DNA of 64,000 nucleotides from Oceanimonas sp. GK1 (GTDB lineage Bacteria; Pseudomonadota; Gammaproteobacteria; Enterobacterales; Aeromonadaceae): positions 1,319,001 through 1,383,000 of the forward strand of contig NC_016745.1 of assembly GCF_000243075.1 (NCBI RefSeq). The letters run 5' to 3'. The position numbers were made by a program, and so were the translations under genes. Every line of letters begins with the position of its first letter. Within the stretch, counting starts at the first letter, position 1. Positions 16,364-25,471 of the stretch are shown here, piece by piece. The notes under the pieces are model-generated. The model was given only the letters and a program-made list of their open reading frames with translations. It did not search any database and was not told where the DNA came from.

Positions 16364-17710
16364 ATGGATGTGAATCAACAGGTTGCCGCCCTGATGGGGC
16401 TGGAACAACAATTGCGCAAGGCCGGCAGCCTTGCGCAGCTGTTTTATACCATTGTCAATCAAACGCACCAGTGCGTTGCCTATACCCAGGGCGTGCTGCT
16501 GACCGGCGAGCCCGACCGGCTGCAGGTGATGGCGGCGTCCGATATTCCCACGGTGGACTATACCTCGCCGTTTGTGGCCTGGATTGAGCGACTGGAGCGC
16601 CATCTGTCACGGCAGGAAAGGGCCGGGCAGTTACTGGCTCTGGAATGCGGCCAGGCCCCCGAGGCTTTGCTGTCCGACTGGCAGGAAATGGCGCCGGCGC
16701 ATGTGCTTCGTGTCCCGCTTCGGGCGGCGGCACAGGAAGGGCGATTGCTGGGTGTGTTGCTGTTGTTTCGTTCCGAACCCTGGTCCGAACGGGAGCGGGG
16801 TGTCATGGAGCACCTGGGGGGCACCATGGGCCACGCCCTGTTTGCCCTGCAGCGCAGAACACCATTCCAGCATGTGCTGCGGCGCCTGCGTACCCGCAGA
16901 AACGGGCTGTTGCTGGCACTCCTGTTATTGCTGGTCATGGGGCTGCCGGTACGACTCAGTGCCCTGGCCCCGGTGGAGGTGATTGCCCGGGATCCTCGGG
17001 TGATCAGCGCGCCGCTCAATGGGGCCGTCAGGCATCTTGAGGTGGAGCCCAATCAGCCCATACGGCAAGGCGATCCGCTGGTGCAGTTCGAGGATACCGA
17101 GCTGGCCAGCGAAGTGGACATTGCTCAGCAGGCGCTGCTGGTGGCCCAGGCCGAGCTGAGAACGGTACAGCAAAGCGGTTTTATGGATCCCACGCAAAAA
17201 GCGCGCCTGGCAGAGCTGGAATCAAAAGTCAGGCTTCGGCAGGCCGAGCTTCACCACGCCCGCTCTCGCCTGGATAAAACCATGCTGACGGCGGCCGGCA
17301 GCGGCATTGTGGTGGTGGGGGATCCCAACGAATGGAAGGGAAGGCCGGTCAAAATCGGTGAGCGCATCATGCTGCTGGCCGACCCCGAGGTCATTGAGCT
17401 GGAGCTGATGCTGGCGGTGAAGGATTCGATTGCCCTGAGGCCCGAGGCCGAAGTCCGAGTGTTTCTCGACAGTGACCCCCTGTCCTCCCTGACAGCCAGG
17501 TTGCACCTTGCGGATTACAAGCCCCAGCAGACCCCCGATAACCGCATGGCATATCGGCTGGTGGCGCGGTTGGAGGCCGGGCCGCCGCCGGCGAGCCTGC
17601 CGCGCATCGGCACCCGGGGCACGGCAAAGGTCTATGGCGAGCGGGTCAGCTTGTTTTTTTACCTGTTCCGGCGGCCGATCACCAGCGCCCGTCAGTGGCT
17701 GGGCTGGTAA
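16364..17710 (+). CDS. GAF-like domain fused to a membrane-anchored HlyD-type adaptor
   Basis: The 448-residue product has two parts. Residues 1 to about 165 are a soluble GAF-like region (LEQQLRKAGSLAQLFYTIVNQ...AYTQGVLLTGEPDRLQVMAASD...LLGVLLLFRSEPWSERERGVMEHLGGTMGHAL). A single membrane segment follows near 183-200 (NGLLLALLLLLVMGLPVRL). The periplasmic part then has a barrel-sandwich/hairpin (PVEVIARDPRVISAPLNGAVRHLEVEPNQPIRQGDPLVQFEDTEL) and a coiled coil. The topology implies a cytoplasmic GAF domain coupled to a periplasmic adaptor. It starts three bases after the giant gene and ends three bases before the M50 gene, so the genes are co-transcribed. What the GAF domain senses, or whether it only scaffolds, cannot be read from sequence. 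Confidence 0.85.
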   Translation: MDVNQQVAALMGLEQQLRKAGSLAQLFYTIVNQTHQCVAYTQGVLLTGEPDRLQVMAASDIPTVDYTSPFVAWIERLERHLSRQERAGQLLALECGQAPEALLSDWQEMAPAHVLRVPLRAAAQEGRLLGVLLLFRSEPWSERERGVMEHLGGTMGHALFALQRRTPFQHVLRRLRTRRNGLLLALLLLLVMGLPVRLSALAPVEVIARDPRVISAPLNGAVRHLEVEPNQPIRQGDPLVQFEDTELASEVDIAQQALLVAQAELRTVQQSGFMDPTQKARLAELESKVRLRQAELHHARSRLDKTMLTAAGSGIVVVGDPNEWKGRPVKIGERIMLLADPEVIELELMLAVKDSIALRPEAEVRVFLDSDPLSSLTARLHLADYKPQQTPDNRMAYRLVARLEAGPPPASLPRIGTRGTAKVYGERVSLFFYLFRRPITSARQWLGW

Positions 17711-17713
17711 GTC

Positions 17714-19831
17714 ATGCAGGAAACCACGGTGTTGCCCGCCCTGCGCCAGGATCTGCGTTTGCTGCCGGGGGCCCCCGACGAGAGTGGGGCGCCCCGCTGG
17801 TTGTTATTTGATGCTCTGCGTAACCGGTATTTCACGCTGTCGGCCGAGGCTCTGTATCTGGTCAGGCACTGGCAGGCCGGCCTCGCCGCCGCGCGTTTTT
17901 TATCTCAACTGCAAGCCCGCGGCCACGACTACCAGCCCGAAGAGTTAACGGCCTTTATTGAATTTATGGTGGCCAACCACCTGGTCGAGTCGCGCTCCGT
18001 GGACGACACTGAACGACTCTATCGGCATTACAGCGCCCGGTTGCTCGGCTTTTGGCGTTGGCTGATACACCACTATCTGTTTATTCGATTGCCCCTGTTC
18101 CGGCCGGATCCCTGGCTGGCACGCTGGACGCCCCGGCTGGGCTGGCTGTTTGCCCCTGCCACCCATTACCTGCTGCTCGGGCTCGGCGGTATTGGCCTGA
18201 TACTGGCCATACGTCAGTGGGACACATTCTGGTCCACTTTTTTGCATTTCTTTACGCTGGAAGGGCTGGCGCTGTACGGAGTGACCCTGGCGATGGTGAA
18301 AAGCGCCCATGAGCTGGGGCATGCCTTTGCCGCCAACCGTCTGGGGTGCCGGGTGGCTTCCATGGGGGTGGCTTTGCTGGTGATGTTTCCCGTGCTCTAT
18401 ACCGATACCACCGATGCCTGGCGTCTCAGATCCCGGGCGGCCCGACTGCGGATCGTCACCGCCGGTGTACGCACCGAACTCTATCTTGCCCTGCTGGCCA
18501 CCTTTCTATGGAACCTGCTGCCCGATGGCCCCTTGCGCAGCGCGGCGTTTTTTGTGGCCACTACCAGCTGGGTGACCTCGGTCCTGGTGAATATCAGCCC
18601 GTTTCTGCGTTTTGATGGCTACTATGCTTTTTCCGACTGGCTGGGCATGGAAAACCTGCAATCGCGTGCGTTTGCCTTTGGCCGCTGGCGTCTTCGTCAT
18701 CTGCTGCTGGGGCTGAATGAGCCCCTTCCCGAGCCGCAGCCACGTGGCCGGGTCAGGCTGCTGGTGGCGTATGCCTGGGCAACCTGGGTATATCGGTTTT
18801 TTCTGTTTCTGGGCATTGCCTTGCTGGTCTATCACCTGTTTTTCAAGGTGCTGGGGATCGCCCTGTTTGTCGTGGAAATACTCTGGTTTATTGTACTGCC
18901 CATCTGGAGGGAAATCGGCATGTGGTGGAAAAAGCGGGCTGCGTGTTCACTGAGTGCCGGTCGCCTGCTTGGCTGGGGGCTGGCGGTTGGCATACTGCTG
19001 CTGGGGCTGGTGCCGTTGCCGGTCAGCGTGCCCGTCCCTGCCATTTTACAGGCCCAGAATGAGCAAACCCTGTTTGCCGCCGAGCCGGCGGTGATCGCCG
19101 AGGTGAGTGTACGCCAGGGGGATAGCGTCCGGGCCGGACAACCGCTGTTGCGGCTGGTATCCGAGCAACTGGACTTTGAGCTGCGGCAGGTGGAGGAAGA
19201 GCTGCGGCTGGCGCAGCAGTTGCTGGATCGCAGTGGCAGCTCATCCACAGAAAAAGGCAAGCTGGCCGTCTTCAAGCGGCAACGGCAACGCCTGCAGGAG
19301 CAGCGCAGCGGCTTGCTGGCGCGTCAGGCCCGGCTCACCATTCGAGCGCCCTTTGATGGCCGCATCACACAAATGGCCCAGTGGCACCCCGGAGTGTGGG
19401 TGGGGGCCGATACCGCCCTGCTGGCGGTGACGGATACGGCGCGTCTGCAACTGAAAGGGTATCTGGACGAACGGTACCTTCATTTGATCGGGCCGGGCAG
19501 CAAGGGAGTATTTGTCGCCGATCGCCCCGGCGTGAATGCGCTGCCGGTTGAGGTAAACGAGGTGGATATCGGAGCCATATTCTCGCTGCCCGAGGGAGAG
19601 CTGAGCTCGGAATACGGTGGTCCCATTGCGGTGCGGCGTGTCGAAGAAGGCCTGTTGGTGCCCGAGCAGGGGCGGTATCGTATCTCCATGACGCTGACCG
19701 GTGCCGGTGATGAAGCGGGGAGGAATACCCGCCTGCCCGGCCTGGTCAGGCTGGAAGGGGAGCGGCGCAGCTGGTTATGGCAGCAAGGGCGCAGGGTGAT
19801 GGCGGTCCTGATCCGGGAAAGCGGCTTCTGA
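17714..19831 (+). CDS. PqqD-like / M50 (site-2 protease-like) / HlyD fusion membrane protein
   Basis: The 705-residue product has three modules. Residues 1-95 resemble a PqqD/RRE-type winged helix (RWLLFDALRNRYFTLSAEALYLVRHWQAG...ELTAFIEFMVANHLVES). Next comes a multi-pass M50 core with the zinc motif HELGH (199-203) and a second motif NISPFLRFDGYYAFSDWL, whose Asp301 is the expected third zinc ligand. After two or more further membrane segments there is a periplasmic HlyD-like barrel-sandwich/hairpin (FAAEPAVIAEVSVRQGDSVRAGQPLLRLVSEQ and RLTIRAPFDGRITQM). M50 enzymes cleave within or near membranes. Here the enzyme, or a transporter derived from it, occupies the place an ABC exporter would hold in a type I system. 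It is the last gene of the locus, convergent with lnt. Confidence 0.88.
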   Translation: MQETTVLPALRQDLRLLPGAPDESGAPRWLLFDALRNRYFTLSAEALYLVRHWQAGLAAARFLSQLQARGHDYQPEELTAFIEFMVANHLVESRSVDDTERLYRHYSARLLGFWRWLIHHYLFIRLPLFRPDPWLARWTPRLGWLFAPATHYLLLGLGGIGLILAIRQWDTFWSTFLHFFTLEGLALYGVTLAMVKSAHELGHAFAANRLGCRVASMGVALLVMFPVLYTDTTDAWRLRSRAARLRIVTAGVRTELYLALLATFLWNLLPDGPLRSAAFFVATTSWVTSVLVNISPFLRFDGYYAFSDWLGMENLQSRAFAFGRWRLRHLLLGLNEPLPEPQPRGRVRLLVAYAWATWVYRFFLFLGIALLVYHLFFKVLGIALFVVEILWFIVLPIWREIGMWWKKRAACSLSAGRLLGWGLAVGILLLGLVPLPVSVPVPAILQAQNEQTLFAAEPAVIAEVSVRQGDSVRAGQPLLRLVSEQLDFELRQVEEELRLAQQLLDRSGSSSTEKGKLAVFKRQRQRLQEQRSGLLARQARLTIRAPFDGRITQMAQWHPGVWVGADTALLAVTDTARLQLKGYLDERYLHLIGPGSKGVFVADRPGVNALPVEVNEVDIGAIFSLPEGELSSEYGGPIAVRRVEEGLLVPEQGRYRISMTLTGAGDEAGRNTRLPGLVRLEGERRSWLWQQGRRVMAVLIRESGF

Positions 19832-19869
19832 CTTCATATCTTGTCAGGTAGCCGCGTTGTCCCTTCGGC

Positions 19870-21387
19870 TTACTTGAACAGCTGCCGCTCGGCCATGACC
19901 AGCTGCGCCGCCGGCTGACGGCAACGGGCGGCAATCAGCAGGCTGAGGGCCAGCACCGCCAGCAGCGGCAGGTTGCCAAAGCGGGCATAGGGGGTCAGCC
20001 CGGTCATGCCAATCACCTCGGCGGTCAGTACTCCCTGCTCAAACTGGGGCAGGCTGGCGGCCATACGGCCCTTCTCATCGGTGACCAGGGTCACCCCGTT
20101 GTTGGTGGCGCGGATCATCGGCCGGCCCAGCTCCAGGGCGCGCATGCGGGCGATTTGCTGATGTTGCCAGGGGCCGATGGAGCGGCCAAACCAGGTGTCG
20201 TTCGATACCGTTAGCAGGTAGTCGGTAGTGGGCTTCATGTTGGCCCGCACCAGCCCGGGAAAGGCCACCTCATAACAGATGGCCACGCTCAGATCCTGGC
20301 CAGCGGCGTTAATGTCGGCCTGGCCGGACTCGCCCCGGGAAAAGGATGACATCGGCAGATTGAAAAACGGTGCCAAGGGCCGCAGCCAGTCGCCAAAGGG
20401 CACGAATTCGCCGATGGGCACCAGTTGCTGCTTGTAGTAGCGGTTGTCCTGGCCCGGCTGGTACTGGCCGCTGCCCAGGCCCAGCACGGCGTTGTACACC
20501 TCGCCCTGTCCCGGGCGTGACACCAGGCCGGTGATGAGGGCCTGACCCCGTTCAAACATCAGCTTGTCGACCTGCTCCAGCCAGGGCGCCAGCTGCTGCT
20601 CCGAGGCGGGCAGCGCCGACTCGGGCCAGATCACCACATCGGCATTGAGGGCCGGCCGGGTCAGTGTTAGGTAGCGTTTCAGGCTGAGCTCCAGCTGGCC
20701 CGGAATCCATTTCAGCGACTGCTCGATATTGCCCTGGATCAGCGCTACCCGCAGGGCTTGGGTGGGAGAGACCCATTGCAGTTGCTGGCTGGCCATGCCA
20801 AGGCCCCACAGCACGCAGGCAAAGGCTGCCGCCCGCCAGCGCAGTTCGGCGCCCAGCCAGTACAGGGCGGCGGCGGAAAAGGTCAGCAGCCAGCTGATGC
20901 CCTGCACCCCGAGCATGGGGGCCAGCCCGGCCAGCGGGCCGTCCAGCTGGGAGTAGCCGAACCACAGCCAGGGAAAGCCGGTGAGCATCCAGCCTCGCAG
21001 CCAGTCGGCGCCGATCAGCAACACCGGGAGCACCCACAGCAGCCGCGCCTTGGGCGACGCCACCAGGCGGTGGGCCAGCCACAGCGCCAGGCCGGTATAG
21101 GCGGCGAGATAGGCGGCCAGCAGGGCCACCAGCACAAAGGCCACCGGCAGCGACAGGCCGCCGAACATCGTCATGCTGTTGTGGATCCACCAAAGACCGG
21201 GCAGGTATAACCCTAAGCTCCAGGCAAAGCCGCGGCGGGCAGCCGGGCCGGGGGCACAATGGTGAGTGAAGGCGAACAGCCCGGCCAGCGACACCAGCGC
21301 CAGGGGCCAGAAATCAAAGGGGCTGAAGGCCAGAACGCCAAGGGCCCCGCACAGCAGGGCCCCGAACAATGGCAGCAATTTACGCAC
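19870..21387 (-). CDS. lnt: Apolipoprotein N-acyltransferase
   Basis: Lnt adds the third acyl chain to lipoproteins at the outer face of the inner membrane. The 505-residue product has N-terminal membrane segments (LLPLFGALLCGALGVLAFSPFDFWPLALVSLAGLF) and a C-terminal nitrilase-like domain with VIWPESALP (catalytic Glu), a lysine in RYYKQQLVPIGEFVPF and the cysteine in LSVAICYEVAFP. The stop directly abuts the accessory locus (38-base gap, convergent). The start is one base from the corC stop, so the order corC-lnt is an operon, as in E. coli. Confidence 0.97.
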   Translation of the reverse strand: MRKLLPLFGALLCGALGVLAFSPFDFWPLALVSLAGLFAFTHHCAPGPAARRGFAWSLGLYLPGLWWIHNSMTMFGGLSLPVAFVLVALLAAYLAAYTGLALWLAHRLVASPKARLLWVLPVLLIGADWLRGWMLTGFPWLWFGYSQLDGPLAGLAPMLGVQGISWLLTFSAAALYWLGAELRWRAAAFACVLWGLGMASQQLQWVSPTQALRVALIQGNIEQSLKWIPGQLELSLKRYLTLTRPALNADVVIWPESALPASEQQLAPWLEQVDKLMFERGQALITGLVSRPGQGEVYNAVLGLGSGQYQPGQDNRYYKQQLVPIGEFVPFGDWLRPLAPFFNLPMSSFSRGESGQADINAAGQDLSVAICYEVAFPGLVRANMKPTTDYLLTVSNDTWFGRSIGPWQHQQIARMRALELGRPMIRATNNGVTLVTDEKGRMAASLPQFEQGVLTAEVIGMTGLTPYARFGNLPLLAVLALSLLIAARCRQPAAQLVMAERQLFK

Positions 21388-22269
21388 TTATACCGGCTCC
21401 GACGAGGAGGTTTCCTGATTGTCCGGTATCTTAACCTGTAACTGTAGCAGCCGTCGACGGTCGGCATGGGCCACTTTGAATACGAAGCCGCCCAGCTCTA
21501 CCTGTTCCCCCTTGCCGGGCAGGTGACCAAAGGCATGCATGACCATGCCGCCCACGGTGTCGGCCTCTTCGTCGCTGAAGTCGGTGTTGAAGAAGTCGTT
21601 GAAATCCTCGATGTCGGTGAGGGCGGCCACCGAATAGACCCGTTTGCTGATCTGACGGATTTCGGCGCTTTCCTCGGCGTCGTACTCGTCCTCAATGTCG
21701 CCGACAATCAGTTCGAGAATGTCTTCGATGGTGACCAGGCCCGACACACCGCCGAACTCGTCCACCACTATGGCCATGTGATAGCGCTCTTCGCGGAACT
21801 CCTTGAGCAGCTTGTCGAGGCGCTTGCTCTCGGGCACCACCACCGCCGGGCGCAGCACCTTGTCGATGGAAAAGTCTTCTTCGGTGAGGCCAAAGCCGTA
21901 GGGCAGCAGATCCTTGGCCAGCAGTATGCCCTCGATATGATCCTTGTCTTCGTTGACCACCGGAAAGCGGGAGTGGGTAGACTCGATAATCATCGGCAGG
22001 AAGCTGGATACCGGCTGGGATTTCTCCACGGTGACCATCTGGGAGCGGGGGATCATGATGTCGCGAACCCGCAGTTCGCTGACTTCCAGCACGCCTTCAA
22101 TCATGTCCTTGGTGTCCTGATCGATCAGATCCCGTTCACCCGCGTCCATGATCACTTCAACCAGCTCTTCCCGGTTCTTCGGTTCGCCCTGAAACATCTG
22201 GCCCAGTCGCTCCAGCCAGTTTTTCTTTGCGGACGAACCGTTGTCTGAGTGTGAATTGTCGTCGCTCAC
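21388..22269 (-). CDS. corC: CorC/YbeX-type CBS and transporter-associated domain protein
   Basis: The 293-residue cytoplasmic protein has a short N-terminal linker, two CBS domains ([24 protein letters not shown] and [25 protein letters not shown]) and a C-terminal CorC_HlyC domain. The family is linked to magnesium and cobalt efflux by genetics, and to lnt and ybeY by gene order. It lacks the DUF21 membrane domain of the larger paralogues. The operon runs ybeZ-ybeY-corC-lnt with gaps of three bases or less. Confidence 0.95.
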   Translation of the reverse strand: MSDDNSHSDNGSSAKKNWLERLGQMFQGEPKNREELVEVIMDAGERDLIDQDTKDMIEGVLEVSELRVRDIMIPRSQMVTVEKSQPVSSFLPMIIESTHSRFPVVNEDKDHIEGILLAKDLLPYGFGLTEEDFSIDKVLRPAVVVPESKRLDKLLKEFREERYHMAIVVDEFGGVSGLVTIEDILELIVGDIEDEYDAEESAEIRQISKRVYSVAALTDIEDFNDFFNTDFSDEEADTVGGMVMHAFGHLPGKGEQVELGGFVFKVAHADRRRLLQLQVKIPDNQETSSSEPV

Positions 22270-22272
22270 TTG

Positions 22273-22740
22273 TTAACCTTCGTCGTCGTCTTGATAGGGG
22301 TTGTCCATGCCCAGGCCGGCCAGGATCGCAATTTCCCTGGCTTCCATTGCTTCGGCTTCGTCATCCTTAATATGGTCAAAACCGAGCAAATGCAAGCAGC
22401 CATGCACCACCATGTGGGCCCAGTGGGCCTGCAGCGGCTTGTTTTGCTCGGCGGCTTCCCGCTCCACCACCTGGCGGCAGATCACCAGATCGCCCAGCAG
22501 CGGCAGCGCCACGCCGGGGGGGGCCTCGAACGGAAAGGACAGCACATTGGTGGGGTTGTCTTTGCCGCGGTAGTCCCGGTTCAGCGCCTGGCTTTCGGCC
22601 TCGTCCACCAGCCGCACCGTCACTTCGGCCTCATCCCGCTCGCCCTCAAGGGCGGCGGCAAGCCAGCGTTCAACATCCTGCTCGGCGGGCAGGCCGGGCG
22701 CCTCATCACAGGCGAGTTGCAGATCCAGCCACAGGGTCAT
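22273..22740 (-). CDS. ybeY: rRNA maturation endoribonuclease YbeY
   Basis: YbeY is a zinc-dependent RNase involved in 16S rRNA 3'-end maturation and ribosome quality control. The 155-residue product carries the family motif [15 protein letters not shown] (H-x3-H-x5-H) near residue 115, which forms the metal site. The N-terminal part has [16 protein letters not shown], also typical. Its start overlaps the 3' end of ybeZ by four bases, indicating coupled translation. Confidence 0.96.
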   Translation of the reverse strand: MTLWLDLQLACDEAPGLPAEQDVERWLAAALEGERDEAEVTVRLVDEAESQALNRDYRGKDNPTNVLSFPFEAPPGVALPLLGDLVICRQVVEREAAEQNKPLQAHWAHMVVHGCLHLLGFDHIKDDEAEAMEAREIAILAGLGMDNPYQDDDEG

Positions 22741-23780
22741 GCGGGGGATTCTCCCTTGGTCTGAGAGGCGTTTTGCTGGCGCTTCTGGGCGTCTTCAAAG
22801 GCCTCGTAGGCACGCACGATGCGGGCCACCACCGGGTGGCGCACCACGTCTTCGGCCCGAAAGAAATTAAACGACAGGCCTTCCACTCCGCTCAGCACCT
22901 CAATGGCATGACGCAGGCCGGATTTGGCGTTGCGGGGCAGGTCAATCTGGGTGATGTCGCCGGTGATCACCGCCTTGGAATTGAAGCCGATACGGGTGAG
23001 GAACATCTTCATCTGCTCCACCGTGGTGTTCTGGCTTTCATCGAGAATGATAAAGGCGTCGTTCAGGGTGCGGCCGCGCATGTAGGCCAGTGGCGCCACT
23101 TCGATGACGTTGCGCTCAATCAGCTTTTCCACCCGCTCAAAGCCCAGCATTTCAAACAGGGCGTCGTACAGGGGGCGCAGATAGGGGTCGACCTTCTGGC
23201 TCAGATCCCCGGGCAGAAAACCGAGCTTTTCGCCGGCCTCCACCGCCGGGCGGGTCAGCAGAATGCGGCGAATTTCCTGACGCTCCAGGGCATCCACCGC
23301 CGCCGCCACCGCCAGGTAGGTCTTGCCGGTGCCTGCCGGGCCGATGCCAAAGGTGATGTCGTGGCTGAGCATGTGCGCCACATAGTGCGCCTGGTTAGGG
23401 CTGCGCGGCTTGATCAGCCCCCGCTTGGTCTTGATGGTCACTTCCTTGCCGTAGCGGTAGCCGGCATCGTCTTCGTCGTCCTGCTCCAGTACTCTGGCTT
23501 CCTTGATTGCCAGGTGGATCTGTTCCGGCGTGATGTCGGGCACTGGCTGGCCTTTGATCGACTGGGTGTCCACATAGAGACGGGTGAGGATGTCGTTGGC
23601 CACTCGGGCCAGGCGCTCGGGGCCGACAATCTGAAAGTGCTGGTTCTGGTGATTGATTTCCACCCCCAGGCGGCGCTCCAGCTGTTTGATGTTGTCGTCA
23701 AAGGGGCCGCACAGGCTGGCCAGGCGCTGGCCGTCGGCGGGTTGCAGTTCAAGGTCCAGATGAGTGACGTTGGCTGTCAA
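22737..23780 (-). CDS. ybeZ: PhoH-family ATPase YbeZ
   Basis: The 347-residue cytoplasmic protein of the PhoH family has an N-terminal KH-like part and a P-loop ATPase core. Walker A is [12 protein letters not shown] near residue 150 and Walker B is [12 protein letters not shown]. The family works with YbeY in RNA metabolism. The gene lies immediately upstream of ybeY with a four-base overlap. An intergenic inverted repeat separates it from miaB. Confidence 0.96.
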   Translation of the reverse strand: MTANVTHLDLELQPADGQRLASLCGPFDDNIKQLERRLGVEINHQNQHFQIVGPERLARVANDILTRLYVDTQSIKGQPVPDITPEQIHLAIKEARVLEQDDEDDAGYRYGKEVTIKTKRGLIKPRSPNQAHYVAHMLSHDITFGIGPAGTGKTYLAVAAAVDALERQEIRRILLTRPAVEAGEKLGFLPGDLSQKVDPYLRPLYDALFEMLGFERVEKLIERNVIEVAPLAYMRGRTLNDAFIILDESQNTTVEQMKMFLTRIGFNSKAVITGDITQIDLPRNAKSGLRHAIEVLSGVEGLSFNFFRAEDVVRHPVVARIVRAYEAFEDAQKRQQNASQTKGESPA

Positions 23781-23796
23781 GGTAACTCCTGAATAT

Positions 23797-23865
23797 CGGG
23801 AATAAGAGAACAGGGATGGGGGAGGAGGACATCCAGTCCCTGTTCCCTGATCCCCATTCCCTGTT
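23797..23865. repeat. Intergenic inverted repeat, GGGAAT/TCCCT type
   Basis: Between miaB and ybeZ, AACAGGGATGGGG on the plus strand is mirrored by CCCCATTCCCTGTT closer to miaB. They can pair except for one bulged base. Further CCCTGTTCCCTGATCCCC units lie inside the element. TTTTTT follows on the plus strand, while on the minus (transcribed) strand the run is A-rich before the stem. A hairpin in the miaB-ybeZ transcript is likely. Related sequence occurs at 26651-26722. Confidence 0.6.
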
Positions 23866-23867
23866 TT

Positions 23868-25298
23868 TTAAGGGGTGAAGGTGGCCACGCCGGTGTCGTC
23901 GGGCACGCCGTCGGGGCGGCGGGCCAGAATGCTTTGGGGCGACACCTGGCTGCGCAGATCCATCTCGTCCTCGCCGCGCAGGAATTTGCCCCGCAGGCTG
24001 TGGGGCATCACTTCAGTGATCTCCACGTCGGCAAAACCGCCGATAAGATGATGGGGGCCTTCAAAGTTCACCACCCGGTTGTTCTCGGTACGGCCGCGCA
24101 GCTCCATGGGGTTCAGCTTGGACGGGCCTTCCACCAGAATGCGCTGGGTGGAGCCGAGCATCTGCCGGCTGATCAATTGCGCCTGGTGGTTGATGGTGTT
24201 CTGCAGCCGGTACAGCCGTTCCTTTTTCTCTTCCATCGGAATGTCGTCGGGCAGATCGGCGGCCGGGGTGCCCGGGCGCGGGCTGTAGATAAAGCTGAAG
24301 CTCATGTCGAAGCCCACGTCCTCGATGAGTTTCATGGTCTTCTCAAAGTCGTCCGCCTCTTCTCCGGGAAAGCCCACGATAAAGTCGGAGCTGATGGTGA
24401 TGTCGGGGCGGGCGGCACGCAGCCGGCGGATCTTGGACTTGTACTCGAGGGCCGTGTGCGGACGTTTCATCAGGGTGAGAATGCGATCCGATCCGCTCTG
24501 TACCGGCAGGTGCAGGAAGCTGACCACCTCGGGAGTGTCTTTATACACCTCGATGATGTCGTCGGTGAACTCGATGGGATGGCTGGTGGTGTAGCGAATG
24601 CGGTCGATGCCGTCGATGGCGGCCACCAGCCGCAGCAGCTCGGCAAAGGTGCAAATGTCGCCGTCATGGGTCTCACCCCGGTAGGCGTTGACGTTCTGGC
24701 CCAGCAGGTTCACCTCGCGCACGCCCTGCTCGGCGAGCTGGGCGATTTCATAGAGCACGTCGTCCAGCGGGCGGCTCACTTCCTCGCCCCGGGTGTAGGG
24801 CACCACGCAGAAGGAGCAGTATTTGGAGCAGCCTTCCATGATGGAGACAAAGGCGGTGGCGCCTTCGGCTTTCGGCTCGGGCAGGTTGTCGAATTTCTCG
24901 ATCTCGGGGAAAGCCACGTCCACCTGGGCACCGCGGCCTTCCAGCACCGACTTGATCATGGCCGGCAGCCGGTGCAGGGTCTGCGGACCGAACACGATAT
25001 CGACAAAGGGCGCGCGGGAACGAATGGCATCCCCTTCCTGGGACGCCACGCAGCCGCCCACGCCGATCACCAGCTTGGGGTTGGCTTCCTTGAGCGGACG
25101 CCAGCGCCCGAGCTGATGAAAGACCTTCTCCTGGGCCTTCTCGCGAATGGAGCAGGTGTTGAGCAGCAGCACGTCGGCCTGCTCGGCGTCCTCGGTGAGC
25201 TGGTAGCCGTGGCTGGCGTCCAGCAGATCGGCCATCTTGGATGAATCGTATTCGTTCATCTGACAGCCCCAGGTCTTGATATGAAGTTTTTTGCTCAT
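23868..25298 (-). CDS. miaB: tRNA-2-methylthio-N6-dimethylallyladenosine synthase
   Basis: MiaB is a radical-SAM methylthiotransferase that modifies A37 of tRNAs reading UNN codons. The 476-residue product has the UPF0004 domain ([16 protein letters not shown], with Cys residues at [11 protein letters not shown] and GVGGCVASQ for the auxiliary cluster), the radical-SAM motif [11 protein letters not shown] (CxxxCxxC, near residue 157-164) and a C-terminal TRAM domain. It is divergent from ubiF and next to ybeZ, as in E. coli. Confidence 0.98.
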   Translation of the reverse strand: MSKKLHIKTWGCQMNEYDSSKMADLLDASHGYQLTEDAEQADVLLLNTCSIREKAQEKVFHQLGRWRPLKEANPKLVIGVGGCVASQEGDAIRSRAPFVDIVFGPQTLHRLPAMIKSVLEGRGAQVDVAFPEIEKFDNLPEPKAEGATAFVSIMEGCSKYCSFCVVPYTRGEEVSRPLDDVLYEIAQLAEQGVREVNLLGQNVNAYRGETHDGDICTFAELLRLVAAIDGIDRIRYTTSHPIEFTDDIIEVYKDTPEVVSFLHLPVQSGSDRILTLMKRPHTALEYKSKIRRLRAARPDITISSDFIVGFPGEEADDFEKTMKLIEDVGFDMSFSFIYSPRPGTPAADLPDDIPMEEKKERLYRLQNTINHQAQLISRQMLGSTQRILVEGPSKLNPMELRGRTENNRVVNFEGPHHLIGGFADVEITEVMPHSLRGKFLRGEDEMDLRSQVSPQSILARRPDGVPDDTGVATFTP

Positions 25299-25471
25299 GG
25301 CGCTCTTGAATTACTGCAAAGGGTCATGCGTTTTGGACCGGGCATTCTACTCTTTTCTCCCGGTAGTGGCCAGATAATATCCAGCCGCAAAAGGGCCTGG
25401 CGTGGGTAAATTGGCCCCGGCGAAATCAGGGAAATTGGGGTAGAATGGCCGAAAAATCCGGAGGTTGGACA

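Noticed and set aside
11960-16603. 1547-codon open frame antisense to the giant repeat gene
   Set aside because: Repetitive RHHRGV/HIAAG pattern mirrors the coding repeats; no family features or ribosome-binding site.
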